From positions 1 through 15,832 of the forward strand of contig CANJXV010000026.1 of NCBI GenBank assembly GCA_947478935.1: DNA of 15,832 nt, read 5' to 3'. Below, in pieces: positions 1 to 6,953 of this stretch. The position numbers were made by a program, and so were the translations under genes. The notes below the pieces were generated by a model, which had not been told where the DNA came from, ran no database searches, and was given only the letters and a program-made list of their open reading frames with translations. Every line of letters starts with the position of its first letter. The stretch's first letter is position 1. The DNA comes from Comamonadaceae bacterium (lineage in GTDB: Bacteria; Pseudomonadota; Gammaproteobacteria; Burkholderiales; Burkholderiaceae_C).

Positions 1-1
1 A

Positions 2-1324
2 ACCCGCCGGGGCGTGTCCATCAAGCACTGGCAGGAATTTGAAGACGTGGCCGACCACTGCACCGTATGCCACCAGTGCGAAAGCCCGTGTCCCGTCAAA
101 ATCGATTTTGGCGACGTGACCATGCATATGCGCAATCTGCTGCGCAAGATGGGGAAAAAGAGTTTCCGGCCGGGCAACGCCTTGGCCATGGCGTTTCTGA
201 ACGCCACCAACCCGCAAACCATCAAATTCATGCGCAGCATGATGGTGGGCGTGGGCTTTAAAGCGCAGCGCCTGGCCAATGATGTGCTGCGCGTGCTTGC
301 AAACCGCCAGACCGCCAAGCCACCCTCCACGGTAGGCGCCGCGCCCATCAAAGAGCAGGTGATTCACTTCATCAATAAAAAGATGCCCGGTGGCCTGCCA
401 AAGCGCACCGCCCGCGCATTGCTGGATATTGAAGATGCAGACTACGTGCCCATCATCCGCGACCCGCTGGCTACTACGTCTGAAACCGAGGCGGTGTTTT
501 ACTTCCCCGGTTGCGGCTCCGAGCGCTTGTTTAGCCAGGTGGGCTTGGCGACCCAGGCCATGCTCTGGCACGCGGGTGTGCAAACCGTACTGCCGCCGGG
601 CTATTTGTGCTGCGGCTATCCGCAGCGCGGCAGCGGCCAGGCCGATAAGGCAGAAAAAATCATCACCGACAACCGCGTTCTGTTTCACCGCGTTGCCAAC
701 ACGCTCAACTACTTGGACATCAAAACCGTGGTGGTCAGTTGCGGTACCTGTTATGACCAACTGCAAGGCTATGAATTCGACAAAATATTCCCCGGCTGCC
801 GCATCATCGACATCCATGAATATTTGCTGGAGAAGGGCATCACCCTGGGCTCCGCGTTGGCGGCCGATGGCTCGGCCCCCGCCGCGTCCGGCTACCTGTA
901 CCACGACCCTTGCCACAGCCCCATGAAGCTGCAAGATCCGATGAAAACCGTGAAGGCCTTAGTCGGTGAGACGGTGCTTAAAAGTGAACGCTGCTGCGGC
1001 GAGTCCGGCACCTTGGGCGTGACCCGGCCTGATATTTCTACCCAGATTCGCTTTCGCAAGGAAGAGCAATTGCGCCAGGGCGCGGACGATCTGGCAGCGC
1101 TCAAAGCTGACCAAGGTCTGGCCGCGGGCGGGCCGACCAAGATCTTGACCAGCTGTCCCAGTTGCCTGCAAGGCCTCAGCCGTTATGGCAATGACCTGAA
1201 TAACGGCCTCTTGGAGGCGGACTACATCGTGGTCGAGATGGCGCGCCTGATACTGGGCGAGCAATGGCTGCCCGCCTATGTGCAAAAGGCCAATACCGGG
1301 GGTATTGAGCGGGTGCTGGTGTAG
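2..1324 (+). CDS. C-terminal part of FAD/Fe-S oxidoreductase (GlpC/GlcF-like), 5' truncated
   Basis: The reading frame is open to the left edge, so this is the 3' end of a longer gene; the GTG at 14 is probably internal. Numbering from that GTG, a ferredoxin-type CxxCxxCxxxCP motif (C16, C19, C22, C26) should bind a 4Fe-4S cluster. Two cysteine-rich CCG domains follow: one with GCG at 167, CCG at 199 and CGTC at 243, the second with HDPC at 298, CCG at 327 and CPSC at 381. This layout is that of the electron-transfer half of glycolate or glycerol-3-phosphate dehydrogenase-type enzymes (GlcF/GlpC, HdrD-like). In Burkholderiales the gene next to DUF971 and ubiE is, as I recall, a very large fusion of DUF3683, a GlcD-type FAD domain and this Fe-S part. 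That N-terminal half is inferred and cannot be seen here. The substrate is unknown. It likely feeds electrons to the quinone pool, which fits the ubiquinone genes downstream. Confidence 0.85.
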   Translation, partial: TRRGVSIKHWQEFEDVADHCTVCHQCESPCPVKIDFGDVTMHMRNLLRKMGKKSFRPGNALAMAFLNATNPQTIKFMRSMMVGVGFKAQRLANDVLRVLANRQTAKPPSTVGAAPIKEQVIHFINKKMPGGLPKRTARALLDIEDADYVPIIRDPLATTSETEAVFYFPGCGSERLFSQVGLATQAMLWHAGVQTVLPPGYLCCGYPQRGSGQADKAEKIITDNRVLFHRVANTLNYLDIKTVVVSCGTCYDQLQGYEFDKIFPGCRIIDIHEYLLEKGITLGSALAADGSAPAASGYLYHDPCHSPMKLQDPMKTVKALVGETVLKSERCCGESGTLGVTRPDISTQIRFRKEEQLRQGADDLAALKADQGLAAGGPTKILTSCPSCLQGLSRYGNDLNNGLLEADYIVVEMARLILGEQWLPAYVQKANTGGIERVLV

Positions 1325-1342
1325 GCGGTTACAGTCGCAGAT

Positions 1343-1364
1343 GCGCCAAGAATGCCCTTGGCGC
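1343..1364 (+). terminator. Perfect 8-bp hairpin after the oxidoreductase gene
   Basis: GCGCCAAG (1343-1350) and CTTGGCGC (1357-1364) form a perfect stem with a 6-base loop, starting 18 bases after the stop codon at 1324. No T-run follows, so it is not a classical intrinsic terminator. It could end or pause transcription, or protect the 3' end of the upstream message, before the DUF971-ubiE genes. Confidence 0.45.
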
Positions 1365-1391
1365 GCAGACACACCACCCGAGTTAAATGCT

Positions 1392-1805
1392 ATGGCCGGC
1401 CTGAGCAAACATTCCCCCACCCCCCAAGACCTGACGGTGCACAGCCAATCGCGCGTATTGCAAATTAGTTTTTCGGATGGTGCGGACTTTCGTATCCCTT
1501 TTGAGTTGATGCGCGTGTACTCGCCATCCGCGGAAGTGCAGGGCCACGGGCCGGGGCAGGAAGTGCTGCAAACCGGCAAGCGCTTGGTGGAACTGGAGGC
1601 GCTGGATCCGGTGGGCAATTACGCAGTGCAACCGCGCTTCTCGGACGGGCACGATACGGGCATTTTTTCTTGGGACTATTTGTATTTTCTGGGTACGGAG
1701 CAAGAACGCTTGTGGCGCGACTATGAAAAGCGTTTGCAAGATGCCGGGCGCGAGCGTGATGCGCCGATGCCGGTAGCCGCTGGGCACGGCTGCGCCAGCC
1801 ATTGA
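1392..1805 (+). CDS. DUF971 family protein (gamma-butyrobetaine hydroxylase-like N-terminal domain)
   Basis: The product is a 137-residue protein. The conserved core runs from about residue 12 to 112 and includes the family pattern ALDPVGNYAVQPRFSDGHDTG (70-90) followed by IFSWDYLYFLG. The domain also occurs at the N-terminus of gamma-butyrobetaine hydroxylase, where it is a small metal-binding module; the free-standing bacterial form has no established function. The C-terminus ends in a Cys/His tail, GHGCASH, which could be a metal ligand group (inference). I chose ATG 1392 because it gives the usual family length. The in-frame ATGs at 1278 and 1341 would add residues unlike the family, and 1278 would overlap the previous gene. 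The Shine-Dalgarno match is weak (CGAG near 1379). ubiE starts 15 bases after the stop, so the two are probably cotranscribed. Confidence 0.85.
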   Translation: MAGLSKHSPTPQDLTVHSQSRVLQISFSDGADFRIPFELMRVYSPSAEVQGHGPGQEVLQTGKRLVELEALDPVGNYAVQPRFSDGHDTGIFSWDYLYFLGTEQERLWRDYEKRLQDAGRERDAPMPVAAGHGCASH

Positions 1806-1820
1806 ACAGCGCAGAGCACC

Positions 1821-2552
1821 ATGAGCACCACGCATTTTGGATTTCAGTCGGTAGACGAAGCGGAAAAAGCACGCCGCGTACGCGGTGTTTTTGATTCGGT
1901 GGCTTCCAAGTACGATGTAATGAACGACTTGATGTCCGGCGGCCTGCACCGAGCCTGGAAGGCCTACACCGTAATGGTGGCCAACCTGCAAGAAGGCGAC
2001 AAAGCACTGGACATCGCGGGCGGCACCGGCGACCTGGCGCTGGCCTTTGCCAGCAAAGTGGGTAAGCGCGGCCAGGTGGTGCATACCGACATCAACCACG
2101 CCATGCTCAGCACTGGGCGTAACCGCCTGCTCAACGCTGGCGTACTGCTGCCTACGGTGGTTTGCGACGCCGAGCGCCTACCCTTTGCCGATGGCTATTT
2201 CGACCTAGTCAGTGTGGCCTTCGGTCTGCGCAATATGACCCATAAAGACCTGGCGCTGGCCGAGATGTGCCGCGTGCTGCGCCCCGGCGGCAAACTGCTG
2301 GTGCTGGAGTTTTCCAAGATAGCCCCGCCCCTGGAAAAGGCCTATGACTGGTATTCGTTTAAGGTTTTACCCCTCTTAGGTAAGCTGGTGGCCGGTGATG
2401 ACGCCAGCTACCGCTACCTGGCCGAGTCCATCCGCATGCATCCAAGCCAGGACGAACTCAAGGCCATGATGCACGCCGGTGGTTTTGGCCATGTGGACTA
2501 CCACAACCTGACCGGTGGCATCGCGGCATTGCATGTGGGAATCAAGTGCTGA
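1821..2552 (+). CDS. ubiE: Ubiquinone/menaquinone C-methyltransferase UbiE
   Basis: The product is 243 residues, close to the family's usual ~250. UbiE is an SAM-dependent class I methyltransferase that adds the C-methyl group to 2-methoxy-6-polyprenyl-1,4-benzoquinol in ubiquinone synthesis (and to demethylmenaquinone where that exists). Visible signatures are YDVMNDLMSGGLHRAWK (31-47), the SAM-binding motif I LDIAGGTGDLA (63-73), the acidic residue closing strand 2 in VVHTDIN, and the second family signature RVLRPGGKLLVLEFSK near 155. The enzyme is cytoplasmic and peripherally associated with the Ubi complex. It lies 15 bases downstream of DUF971, with AGAG at about 1811-1814 as a weak ribosome site. 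Other ubiquinone genes (ubiJ, ubiB) follow, which supports the assignment. Confidence 0.95.
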   Translation: MSTTHFGFQSVDEAEKARRVRGVFDSVASKYDVMNDLMSGGLHRAWKAYTVMVANLQEGDKALDIAGGTGDLALAFASKVGKRGQVVHTDINHAMLSTGRNRLLNAGVLLPTVVCDAERLPFADGYFDLVSVAFGLRNMTHKDLALAEMCRVLRPGGKLLVLEFSKIAPPLEKAYDWYSFKVLPLLGKLVAGDDASYRYLAESIRMHPSQDELKAMMHAGGFGHVDYHNLTGGIAALHVGIKC

Positions 2553-2571
2553 ACAAGTGCTAAAGCAACCG

Positions 2572-2604
2572 ACTGCGCTTGCAAAGCGCAGTGCGGGCCG
2601 CACT
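2572..2604 (+). other. Two overlapping, mutually exclusive hairpins between ubiE and the TIM44-like gene
   Basis: ACTGCGCTT (2572-2580) and AAGCGCAGT (2584-2592) form a perfect 9-bp stem with a 3-base loop. AGTGCG (2590-2595) and CGCACT (2599-2604) form a second stem that reuses bases 2590-2592, so the two cannot both form in full. No T-run follows either one. The arrangement could be a weak terminator, a processing site or an attenuator-like switch. It starts 20 bases after the ubiE stop and ends 45 bases before the next start. Confidence 0.5.
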
Positions 2605-2648
2605 TACCAGGCTTGATGTGCTGTATTTCTAGTTTTGAAGGATTCGAT

Positions 2649-3590
2649 ATGAAATGGTTGACTGCTTTGATAGCGGCCTTTGTTTTGTTGTTCAGTTTGC
2701 AGGCTGAGGCCGGGCGCCTGGCCGGTGGCAAATCCATGGGGCGTCAATCGGGCAATGTGACCCAGCGTGACAGTGCGCCTGCCGCGCCTTCTCAAGCCGT
2801 TGGCAATGCAGCGGCCAGACCGGCACCCGCCGCAGCGGCGCCCAGCCGCCCTTGGGGCGCAATGCTCGGTGGCCTGGCCGCAGGTTTGGGCCTGGCTTGG
2901 CTGGCGCATTCCATGGGCCTAGGCGAAGGCATGGGCCAGATTTTGCTGGTGGTCGGTGCACTGATGCTCGCCTTCATGGTATTTCGTTATTTCATGCAAA
3001 ACCGCCGCCCGCAGAGCGATGGCTATGCCTATGCCGGTGACTCGATGAACACCCAGCAACGTACCGCCTACCGGCCCGAGAACGTGGGCAATGACGCTTC
3101 GGCCCGCCCTTGGGAGCGAGAGCAGCAGGGTACGCATTTCCAAGGGAGCGCGCCCGCTGGTGGCTCGATGATCGGCTCGGCGCTCGCAGGCTCGCAGGCC
3201 TGGGGCGTGCCCGCAGGCTTTGACACCGCAGGCTTCATAAGCGCAGCCAAGGCTAATTTCATTACCCTGCAAGCCGCCTGGGACAAGGCCGACATCAGCA
3301 GCCTGCGCGCCATGATGACCGACGGCATGCTGACCGAAATCCGCACCCAGCTATCCGAGCGTGAGGCCCACACCGGCGCCAAGCCCAACCAGACCGAAGT
3401 GCTGTCCATTGACGCCCATTTGCTGGGCATCGAAGAATTGGCCGATGAATACATGGCCAGCGTGGAGTTCACTGGAATGATCCGCGAAGAGCCGAGCGCC
3501 AGCCCCAGCCCCTTCCGCGAGGTCTGGAACATGACCAAACCCAAATCTGGCGGCGGCTGGCTGGTGGCCGGGGTGCAGGCTTTGCAATAG
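2649..3590 (+). CDS. Exported TIM44-like domain membrane protein
   Basis: The product is 313 residues. The N-terminus is a clear signal peptide (residues 1-21, basic MK, hydrophobic core, AEA at the end), followed by an Ala/Pro/Ser-rich linker (40-68). Two hydrophobic segments come next, about 70-89 and 95-115, typical of membrane-anchored bacterial TIM44 proteins. The C-terminal ~120 residues (from about 190) resemble the Tim44/MBA1-like domain that in mitochondria helps dock proteins at the inner membrane. Its bacterial role is not established. Its fixed position between ubiE and ubiJ suggests a link to the membrane-bound quinone machinery (inference). Start ATG 2649 is preferred over the in-frame ATG at 2613 because GAAGGA (2637-2642) lies 6 bases upstream and the signal peptide then begins cleanly with MKW. 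Confidence 0.85.
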   Translation: MKWLTALIAAFVLLFSLQAEAGRLAGGKSMGRQSGNVTQRDSAPAAPSQAVGNAAARPAPAAAAPSRPWGAMLGGLAAGLGLAWLAHSMGLGEGMGQILLVVGALMLAFMVFRYFMQNRRPQSDGYAYAGDSMNTQQRTAYRPENVGNDASARPWEREQQGTHFQGSAPAGGSMIGSALAGSQAWGVPAGFDTAGFISAAKANFITLQAAWDKADISSLRAMMTDGMLTEIRTQLSEREAHTGAKPNQTEVLSIDAHLLGIEELADEYMASVEFTGMIREEPSASPSPFREVWNMTKPKSGGGWLVAGVQALQ

Positions 3591-3652
3591 GCATGGCCAA
3601 CGATGGCCCGTAAAGGGAGTCGTAAAAGCTACATCGGGAATAATCGGGGGCT

Positions 3653-4225
3653 ATGGCAACACAGTCCCCTTTTTCTTTTGCGCAAAACGTTTTTGCCAAT
3701 GGCCCCTCCGCTTTGACATCGCCCGACTGGGCGATTGACGAATTGCAAAGGCGCGTGGTCTTGCTGCTTAACCATGTGCTGATGCAAGAACCCCAGGCCA
3801 TGGCGCGCCTGGTGCAGCAAAAGGGGCGCGTGCTCAAGGTGCAATGGCTGCAATGGCATTTGCAACTGCGCATAAGCCCGGCGGGCCTGTTCGAGCATGT
3901 GCCGCTTGCCGCGGACGGCGGCGTCGTGGATTTGCAGCTGACATTGACGGCGGCCAATCCCTGGCAGGTGTTGCAGCCTTTGCTCGATGGTGGCAAGCCC
4001 GATGTGCAGGTGCAAGGCGATGTACAACTGGCCGCAGATATCAACTGGCTGATCGACCATGTGCGTTGGGACATCGAGGCCGATCTGGCACGCATCCTGG
4101 GTGATGTGCCAGCCCATATGCTGGTCGATGGCGTGCAAGGCATGGTCCGCGCGTTGCGCCAGTTTGCAGGCAGCGTGCGCCGTCCCGGCAGCGCGGGTGG
4201 CGCAAGCACAGAAAGCGCTGCATGA
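3653..4225 (+). CDS. ubiJ: Ubiquinone biosynthesis accessory factor UbiJ (SCP2-like)
   Basis: The product is 190 residues. It has an N-terminal SCP2-type lipid-binding domain (about 30-130) and the UbiJ-type segment VRWDIEADLARILGDVPAH near residue 140, followed by a short Gly/Ala/Ser-rich tail. UbiJ binds the hydrophobic polyprenyl intermediates and, with UbiK, helps organise the soluble Ubi complex; it has no catalytic residues of its own. Sequence conservation in this family is low, so the call rests on length, that segment, and position between ubiE and ubiB. The stop overlaps the ubiB start in an ATGA (4222-4225), indicating translational coupling. The upstream G-run at 3646-3650 is too close for a normal ribosome site; the other candidate is GGGA near 3636. 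Confidence 0.87.
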   Translation: MATQSPFSFAQNVFANGPSALTSPDWAIDELQRRVVLLLNHVLMQEPQAMARLVQQKGRVLKVQWLQWHLQLRISPAGLFEHVPLAADGGVVDLQLTLTAANPWQVLQPLLDGGKPDVQVQGDVQLAADINWLIDHVRWDIEADLARILGDVPAHMLVDGVQGMVRALRQFAGSVRRPGSAGGASTESAA

Positions 4226-5799
4226 AGCGCATTTCACGGGGCTTGTTTATCGCCTATGTGGTGTTTCGCTACGGGTTGGACGCCATTTTCTTGGAGAGCC
4301 TGGGTGCACAGCGCTGGGCGCGTTGGCTGGCAAGTGCTTTGCGCCTGGGACGCCGCTTGGAAGCGCCGCGCGGCGCGCGTTTGCGCATGGCCTTGGAGCA
4401 TCTGGGGCCCATATTCGTCAAGCTGGGCCAGGTGATTTCCACTCGGCGCGACCTTTTGCCCGTAGACATTGCAGACGAATTAGCCAAGCTTCAAGACCGG
4501 GTGCCGCCTTTTGATTCGGATATCGCGGTCGCGGCCATTGAAAAATCGCTGGGCAAACCGATTGCTGAACTCTTTGTGTCCTTCGAGCGCAAACCGGTGG
4601 CTAGTGCCTCGATCGCGCAAGTGCACTTTGGGGTCATGCGCACGCGCGAGGGTGGCGAACGCGAGGTGGCGATCAAGGTGCTGCGTCCGGGCATGCTGGC
4701 CGCGATGGACCAGGACATCGCGCTCATGCGCTGGATGGCCAACTTCATCGAGCGCTGGTCTGAAGACGGGCGCCGCCTCAAGCCGCGCGAAGTGGTGGCC
4801 GAGTTTGACAAATACCTGCACGACGAGTTGGACCTTATTAGGGAGGCCTCCAGCGCTGCGCAGCTGCGCCGCAATATGCAAGGCCTGGGGCTGGTTTTGA
4901 TCCCTGAGATGTACTGGGACTTGTGCACTACCGATGTGCTGGTGATGGAGCGTATGCACGGCCTGCCCATCAGTCAGGTGGATGCTTTGCGCGCAGCGGG
5001 TGTGGATATTCCCAAGCTGGCGCGCGACGGCGTAACGCTGTTTTTTACTCAGGTGTTTCGCGATGGGTTTTTCCACGCCGATATGCATCCGGGCAATATC
5101 CAGGTCAGTGTGGATCCGGCCACACTGGGCCGCTACATCTCGCTGGACTTTGGTATTGTTGGTTCGCTGACCGAGGTGGACAAGGAATACTTGGCGCAAA
5201 ATTTTGCGGCCTTTTTTCGGCGCGATTACAAGCGTGTGGCCCAACTGCATATTGAGTCCGGCTGGGTGCCTGCGGTCACCCGTGTCGATGAGCTGGAAGC
5301 GGCCATCCGCGCGGTGTGCGAACCCTACTTTGACCGGCCCTTGAAAGAAATTTCCTTGGGCATGGTCTTGTTGCGTTTGTTTCAGACCTCGCGCCGCTTC
5401 CAGGTAGAAATTCAGCCGCAACTTGTCTTACTGCAAAAGACTTTGCTCAACATCGAAGGCCTGGGTCGCCAGCTCGATCCTGACCTAGACCTGTGGGCCA
5501 CGGCCAAGCCCTTTCTAGAAAAATGGATGGGCGACCAGGTAGGACCGCAAAAGCTGTGGGCTGAAGTTAAAAAGCAGGCGCCGCTATACGCCAAGGTCTT
5601 GCCGCAGTTGCCGGTGCTCTTACACCAGTACCTGCAACACAGCCCGCAAGATGCGGTCCAGCGCGATTTATTGGCCCGTTTGCTGGTGCAGCAGCAGCGC
5701 ACGCACGGCTTTTTGCAGGCCGTAGTATTTGGCTTGGGTGGTTTTATCCTGGGTGTGCTCTTGACGCTGGCCCTTGCGAAAGGGGTTTTCTGGCACTAG
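4222..5799 (+). CDS. ubiB: UbiB, atypical protein kinase-like ubiquinone biosynthesis factor
   Basis: The product is 525 residues and of full family length. UbiB belongs to the ABC1/COQ8 (ADCK) kinase-like family. It is needed for ubiquinone synthesis and is thought to use ATPase activity to extract lipid precursors from the membrane; older names call it a 2-octaprenylphenol hydroxylase. Visible signatures are the family-specific KxGQ motif (K67-Q70, in FVKLGQVISTR), the Ala-rich nucleotide loop PVASASIAQVH (125-135), the VAIK lysine (K152), the catalytic-loop equivalent HADMHPGN (285-292) and the DFG motif (309-311). The C-terminal 28 residues form a hydrophobic membrane anchor. The start overlaps ubiJ by four bases. 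All key kinase residues are present, so it should be active. Confidence 0.96.
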   Translation: MKRISRGLFIAYVVFRYGLDAIFLESLGAQRWARWLASALRLGRRLEAPRGARLRMALEHLGPIFVKLGQVISTRRDLLPVDIADELAKLQDRVPPFDSDIAVAAIEKSLGKPIAELFVSFERKPVASASIAQVHFGVMRTREGGEREVAIKVLRPGMLAAMDQDIALMRWMANFIERWSEDGRRLKPREVVAEFDKYLHDELDLIREASSAAQLRRNMQGLGLVLIPEMYWDLCTTDVLVMERMHGLPISQVDALRAAGVDIPKLARDGVTLFFTQVFRDGFFHADMHPGNIQVSVDPATLGRYISLDFGIVGSLTEVDKEYLAQNFAAFFRRDYKRVAQLHIESGWVPAVTRVDELEAAIRAVCEPYFDRPLKEISLGMVLLRLFQTSRRFQVEIQPQLVLLQKTLLNIEGLGRQLDPDLDLWATAKPFLEKWMGDQVGPQKLWAEVKKQAPLYAKVLPQLPVLLHQYLQHSPQDAVQRDLLARLLVQQQRTHGFLQAVVFGLGGFILGVLLTLALAKGVFWH

Positions 5800-5805
5800 G
5801 CAAAC

Positions 5806-5811
5806 TATAAT
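5806..5811 (+). promoter_or_regulatory. Candidate -10 box (perfect TATAAT) upstream of fmdB
   Basis: TATAAT matches the sigma-70 -10 consensus exactly and sits in the 50-base gap between ubiB and the FmdB-type gene, 38 bases before its ATG. That would give a leader of about 30 bases. No good -35 is present at 16-18 bases upstream (the area reads GGGGTTTTCTGG), so activity is uncertain. Confidence 0.4.
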
Positions 5812-5849
5812 CATAGGCTTTGCCACCCGCCCGCCAAAGGCTTTTTGCT

Positions 5850-6221
5850 ATGCCTATTTACGCCTACAAGTGCAGCGCCTGCGGATTTGCCAAGGACGTT
5901 TTGCAAAAAATCTCCGATGCGCCTTTGAGCGATTGCCTAAGTTGTGGTCAGCCCGCCTTTGAAAAACAAGTCACCGCTGCCGGCTTTCAGCTCAAGGGTT
6001 CTGGTTGGTACGTCACCGATTTTCGGGGCGGCAAGACCGAAGCTCCCGCCAGTTCGGAAGGCGCTGTTCCTCCAAAAACTGAGAAGGGCGCTGACGGTGC
6101 GACTACTTCCAGTGCCCCAGGTACTGACACTCCATCGACTGCGCCGGTCACCGCCGCGCCGGCCGCAGCAGTCGCTTCCACTCCCGCCACAGCGAGTGCA
6201 ACACCAGCGGCTTCGCCTTAA
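5850..6221 (+). CDS. FmdB-family zinc-ribbon protein with low-complexity tail
   Basis: The product is 123 residues. The first ~60 residues are the FmdB/regulatory zinc-ribbon domain. It starts MPIYAYKCSACG and carries two CxxC knuckles (C8/C11 and C29/C32), presumably binding one zinc ion, followed by the typical GFQLKGSGWYVTDFR. From about residue 65 the protein becomes an Ala/Thr/Pro/Ser-rich tail that looks disordered and is probably poorly conserved. The family takes its name from a putative regulator of formamidase/acetamidase genes, but its molecular role is unproven. ATG 5850 is chosen over the upstream ATG at 5820 because MPIYAY is the family N-terminus and AAAGG (5836-5840) is well placed. 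DUF502 and aspS follow in the usual order. Confidence 0.9.
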   Translation: MPIYAYKCSACGFAKDVLQKISDAPLSDCLSCGQPAFEKQVTAAGFQLKGSGWYVTDFRGGKTEAPASSEGAVPPKTEKGADGATTSSAPGTDTPSTAPVTAAPAAAVASTPATASATPAASP

Positions 6222-6259
6222 GCCTCACGCCCCGCTCCACTAGCCCCAAAGGTTATTCC

Positions 6260-6913
6260 GTGCCATTTAAAAAATACCTGCTAACCGGACTGATGGTGTG
6301 GCTGCCGCTGGCCATCACTATTTGGGTGCTGCTGTGGATGATGAATGTGTTAGATGGCTTGTTCGGCCAGATGCTCACCGCGCTTTCGGCCGTCAGCTCC
6401 GACCAGTCCGCTGCCTCGCTCGAGAAGTTGCGCCATATTCCCGGTCTGGGTGTTGTGCTGGTGCTGGGCTTTATGTTGCTCACCGGCGCCTTAGTTTCCA
6501 ATGTGGCGGGCCGCTGGTGGCTCAAGCAGTGGAACCGGATGTTTACCCACATCCCGGTGGTCAAGTCGATTTACAACAGCGTGAAGAAAGTGTCGGACAC
6601 GCTGTTTTCCAGCAATGGCAATGCGTTTCGTACGGCGTTGTTGGTGCAGTTTCCGCGCCCCGGTAGCTGGACGATTGCTTTCCAAACCGGCGTGCCCGAT
6701 GGCGAAGTGGCTCGTCACTTGCCAGGCGACCTCATTAGCGTCTATGTGCCCACCACCCCCAACCCGACTGGCGGTTATTTTCTTTTGTTGCCGCGCGCTG
6801 AGGTGATTGAACTGGACATGAGCGTGGACGAAGCGCTGACTTACGTTATTTCGATGGGCGCGGTGTCGCCGACGGTGCTTCCTGTGCCCTCGGACCACGG
6901 CCCCGCAACTTAA
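6260..6913 (+). CDS. DUF502 family inner-membrane protein
   Basis: The product is 217 residues and starts with GTG at 6260, preceded by AAAGG (6248-6252) at a 7-base spacing. There are two membrane segments, about residues 8-29 (LTGLMVWLPLAITIWVLLW) and 62-85. A soluble domain follows with the family signatures HIPVVKSIYNSVKKVSDTLF, TTPNPTGGYFLLLPRAEV and ELDMSVDEALTYVISMG. DUF502 proteins are widespread in Proteobacteria and plants (where LCV-like proteins carry the domain); their biochemical role is unknown. It lies 38 bases after the FmdB-type gene and 40 before aspS, a conserved trio in Burkholderiales as I recall, so cotranscription is likely. Confidence 0.9.
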   Translation: MPFKKYLLTGLMVWLPLAITIWVLLWMMNVLDGLFGQMLTALSAVSSDQSAASLEKLRHIPGLGVVLVLGFMLLTGALVSNVAGRWWLKQWNRMFTHIPVVKSIYNSVKKVSDTLFSSNGNAFRTALLVQFPRPGSWTIAFQTGVPDGEVARHLPGDLISVYVPTTPNPTGGYFLLLPRAEVIELDMSVDEALTYVISMGAVSPTVLPVPSDHGPAT

Positions 6914-6953
6914 ACCCCACTTCACTGCCCCGCGAGGGGATGGACAACACACC

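Noticed and set aside
1278..1391. Longer N-terminus for the DUF971 protein
   Set aside because: The extra 38 residues overlap the upstream gene, look non-conserved, and make the protein longer than its family.
2543..2561. Direct repeat CAAGTGCT at 2543-2550 and 2554-2561 spanning the ubiE stop codon
   Set aside because: Only 8 bases and two copies; probably a small local duplication with no evident function.
3595..3608. GGCCA-N4-TGGCC inverted repeat between the TIM44-like gene and ubiJ
   Set aside because: A 5-bp stem is common by chance at this GC content.
4480..5421. Long antisense frame (313 codons) opposite ubiB
   Set aside because: It is a shadow of the ubiB frame; ubiB shows all family motifs and the antisense product matches nothing recognisable.
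5791..5805. TGGCAC as a possible sigma-54 -24 element before fmdB
   Set aside because: No GC/TTGC -12 element lies at the required spacing.
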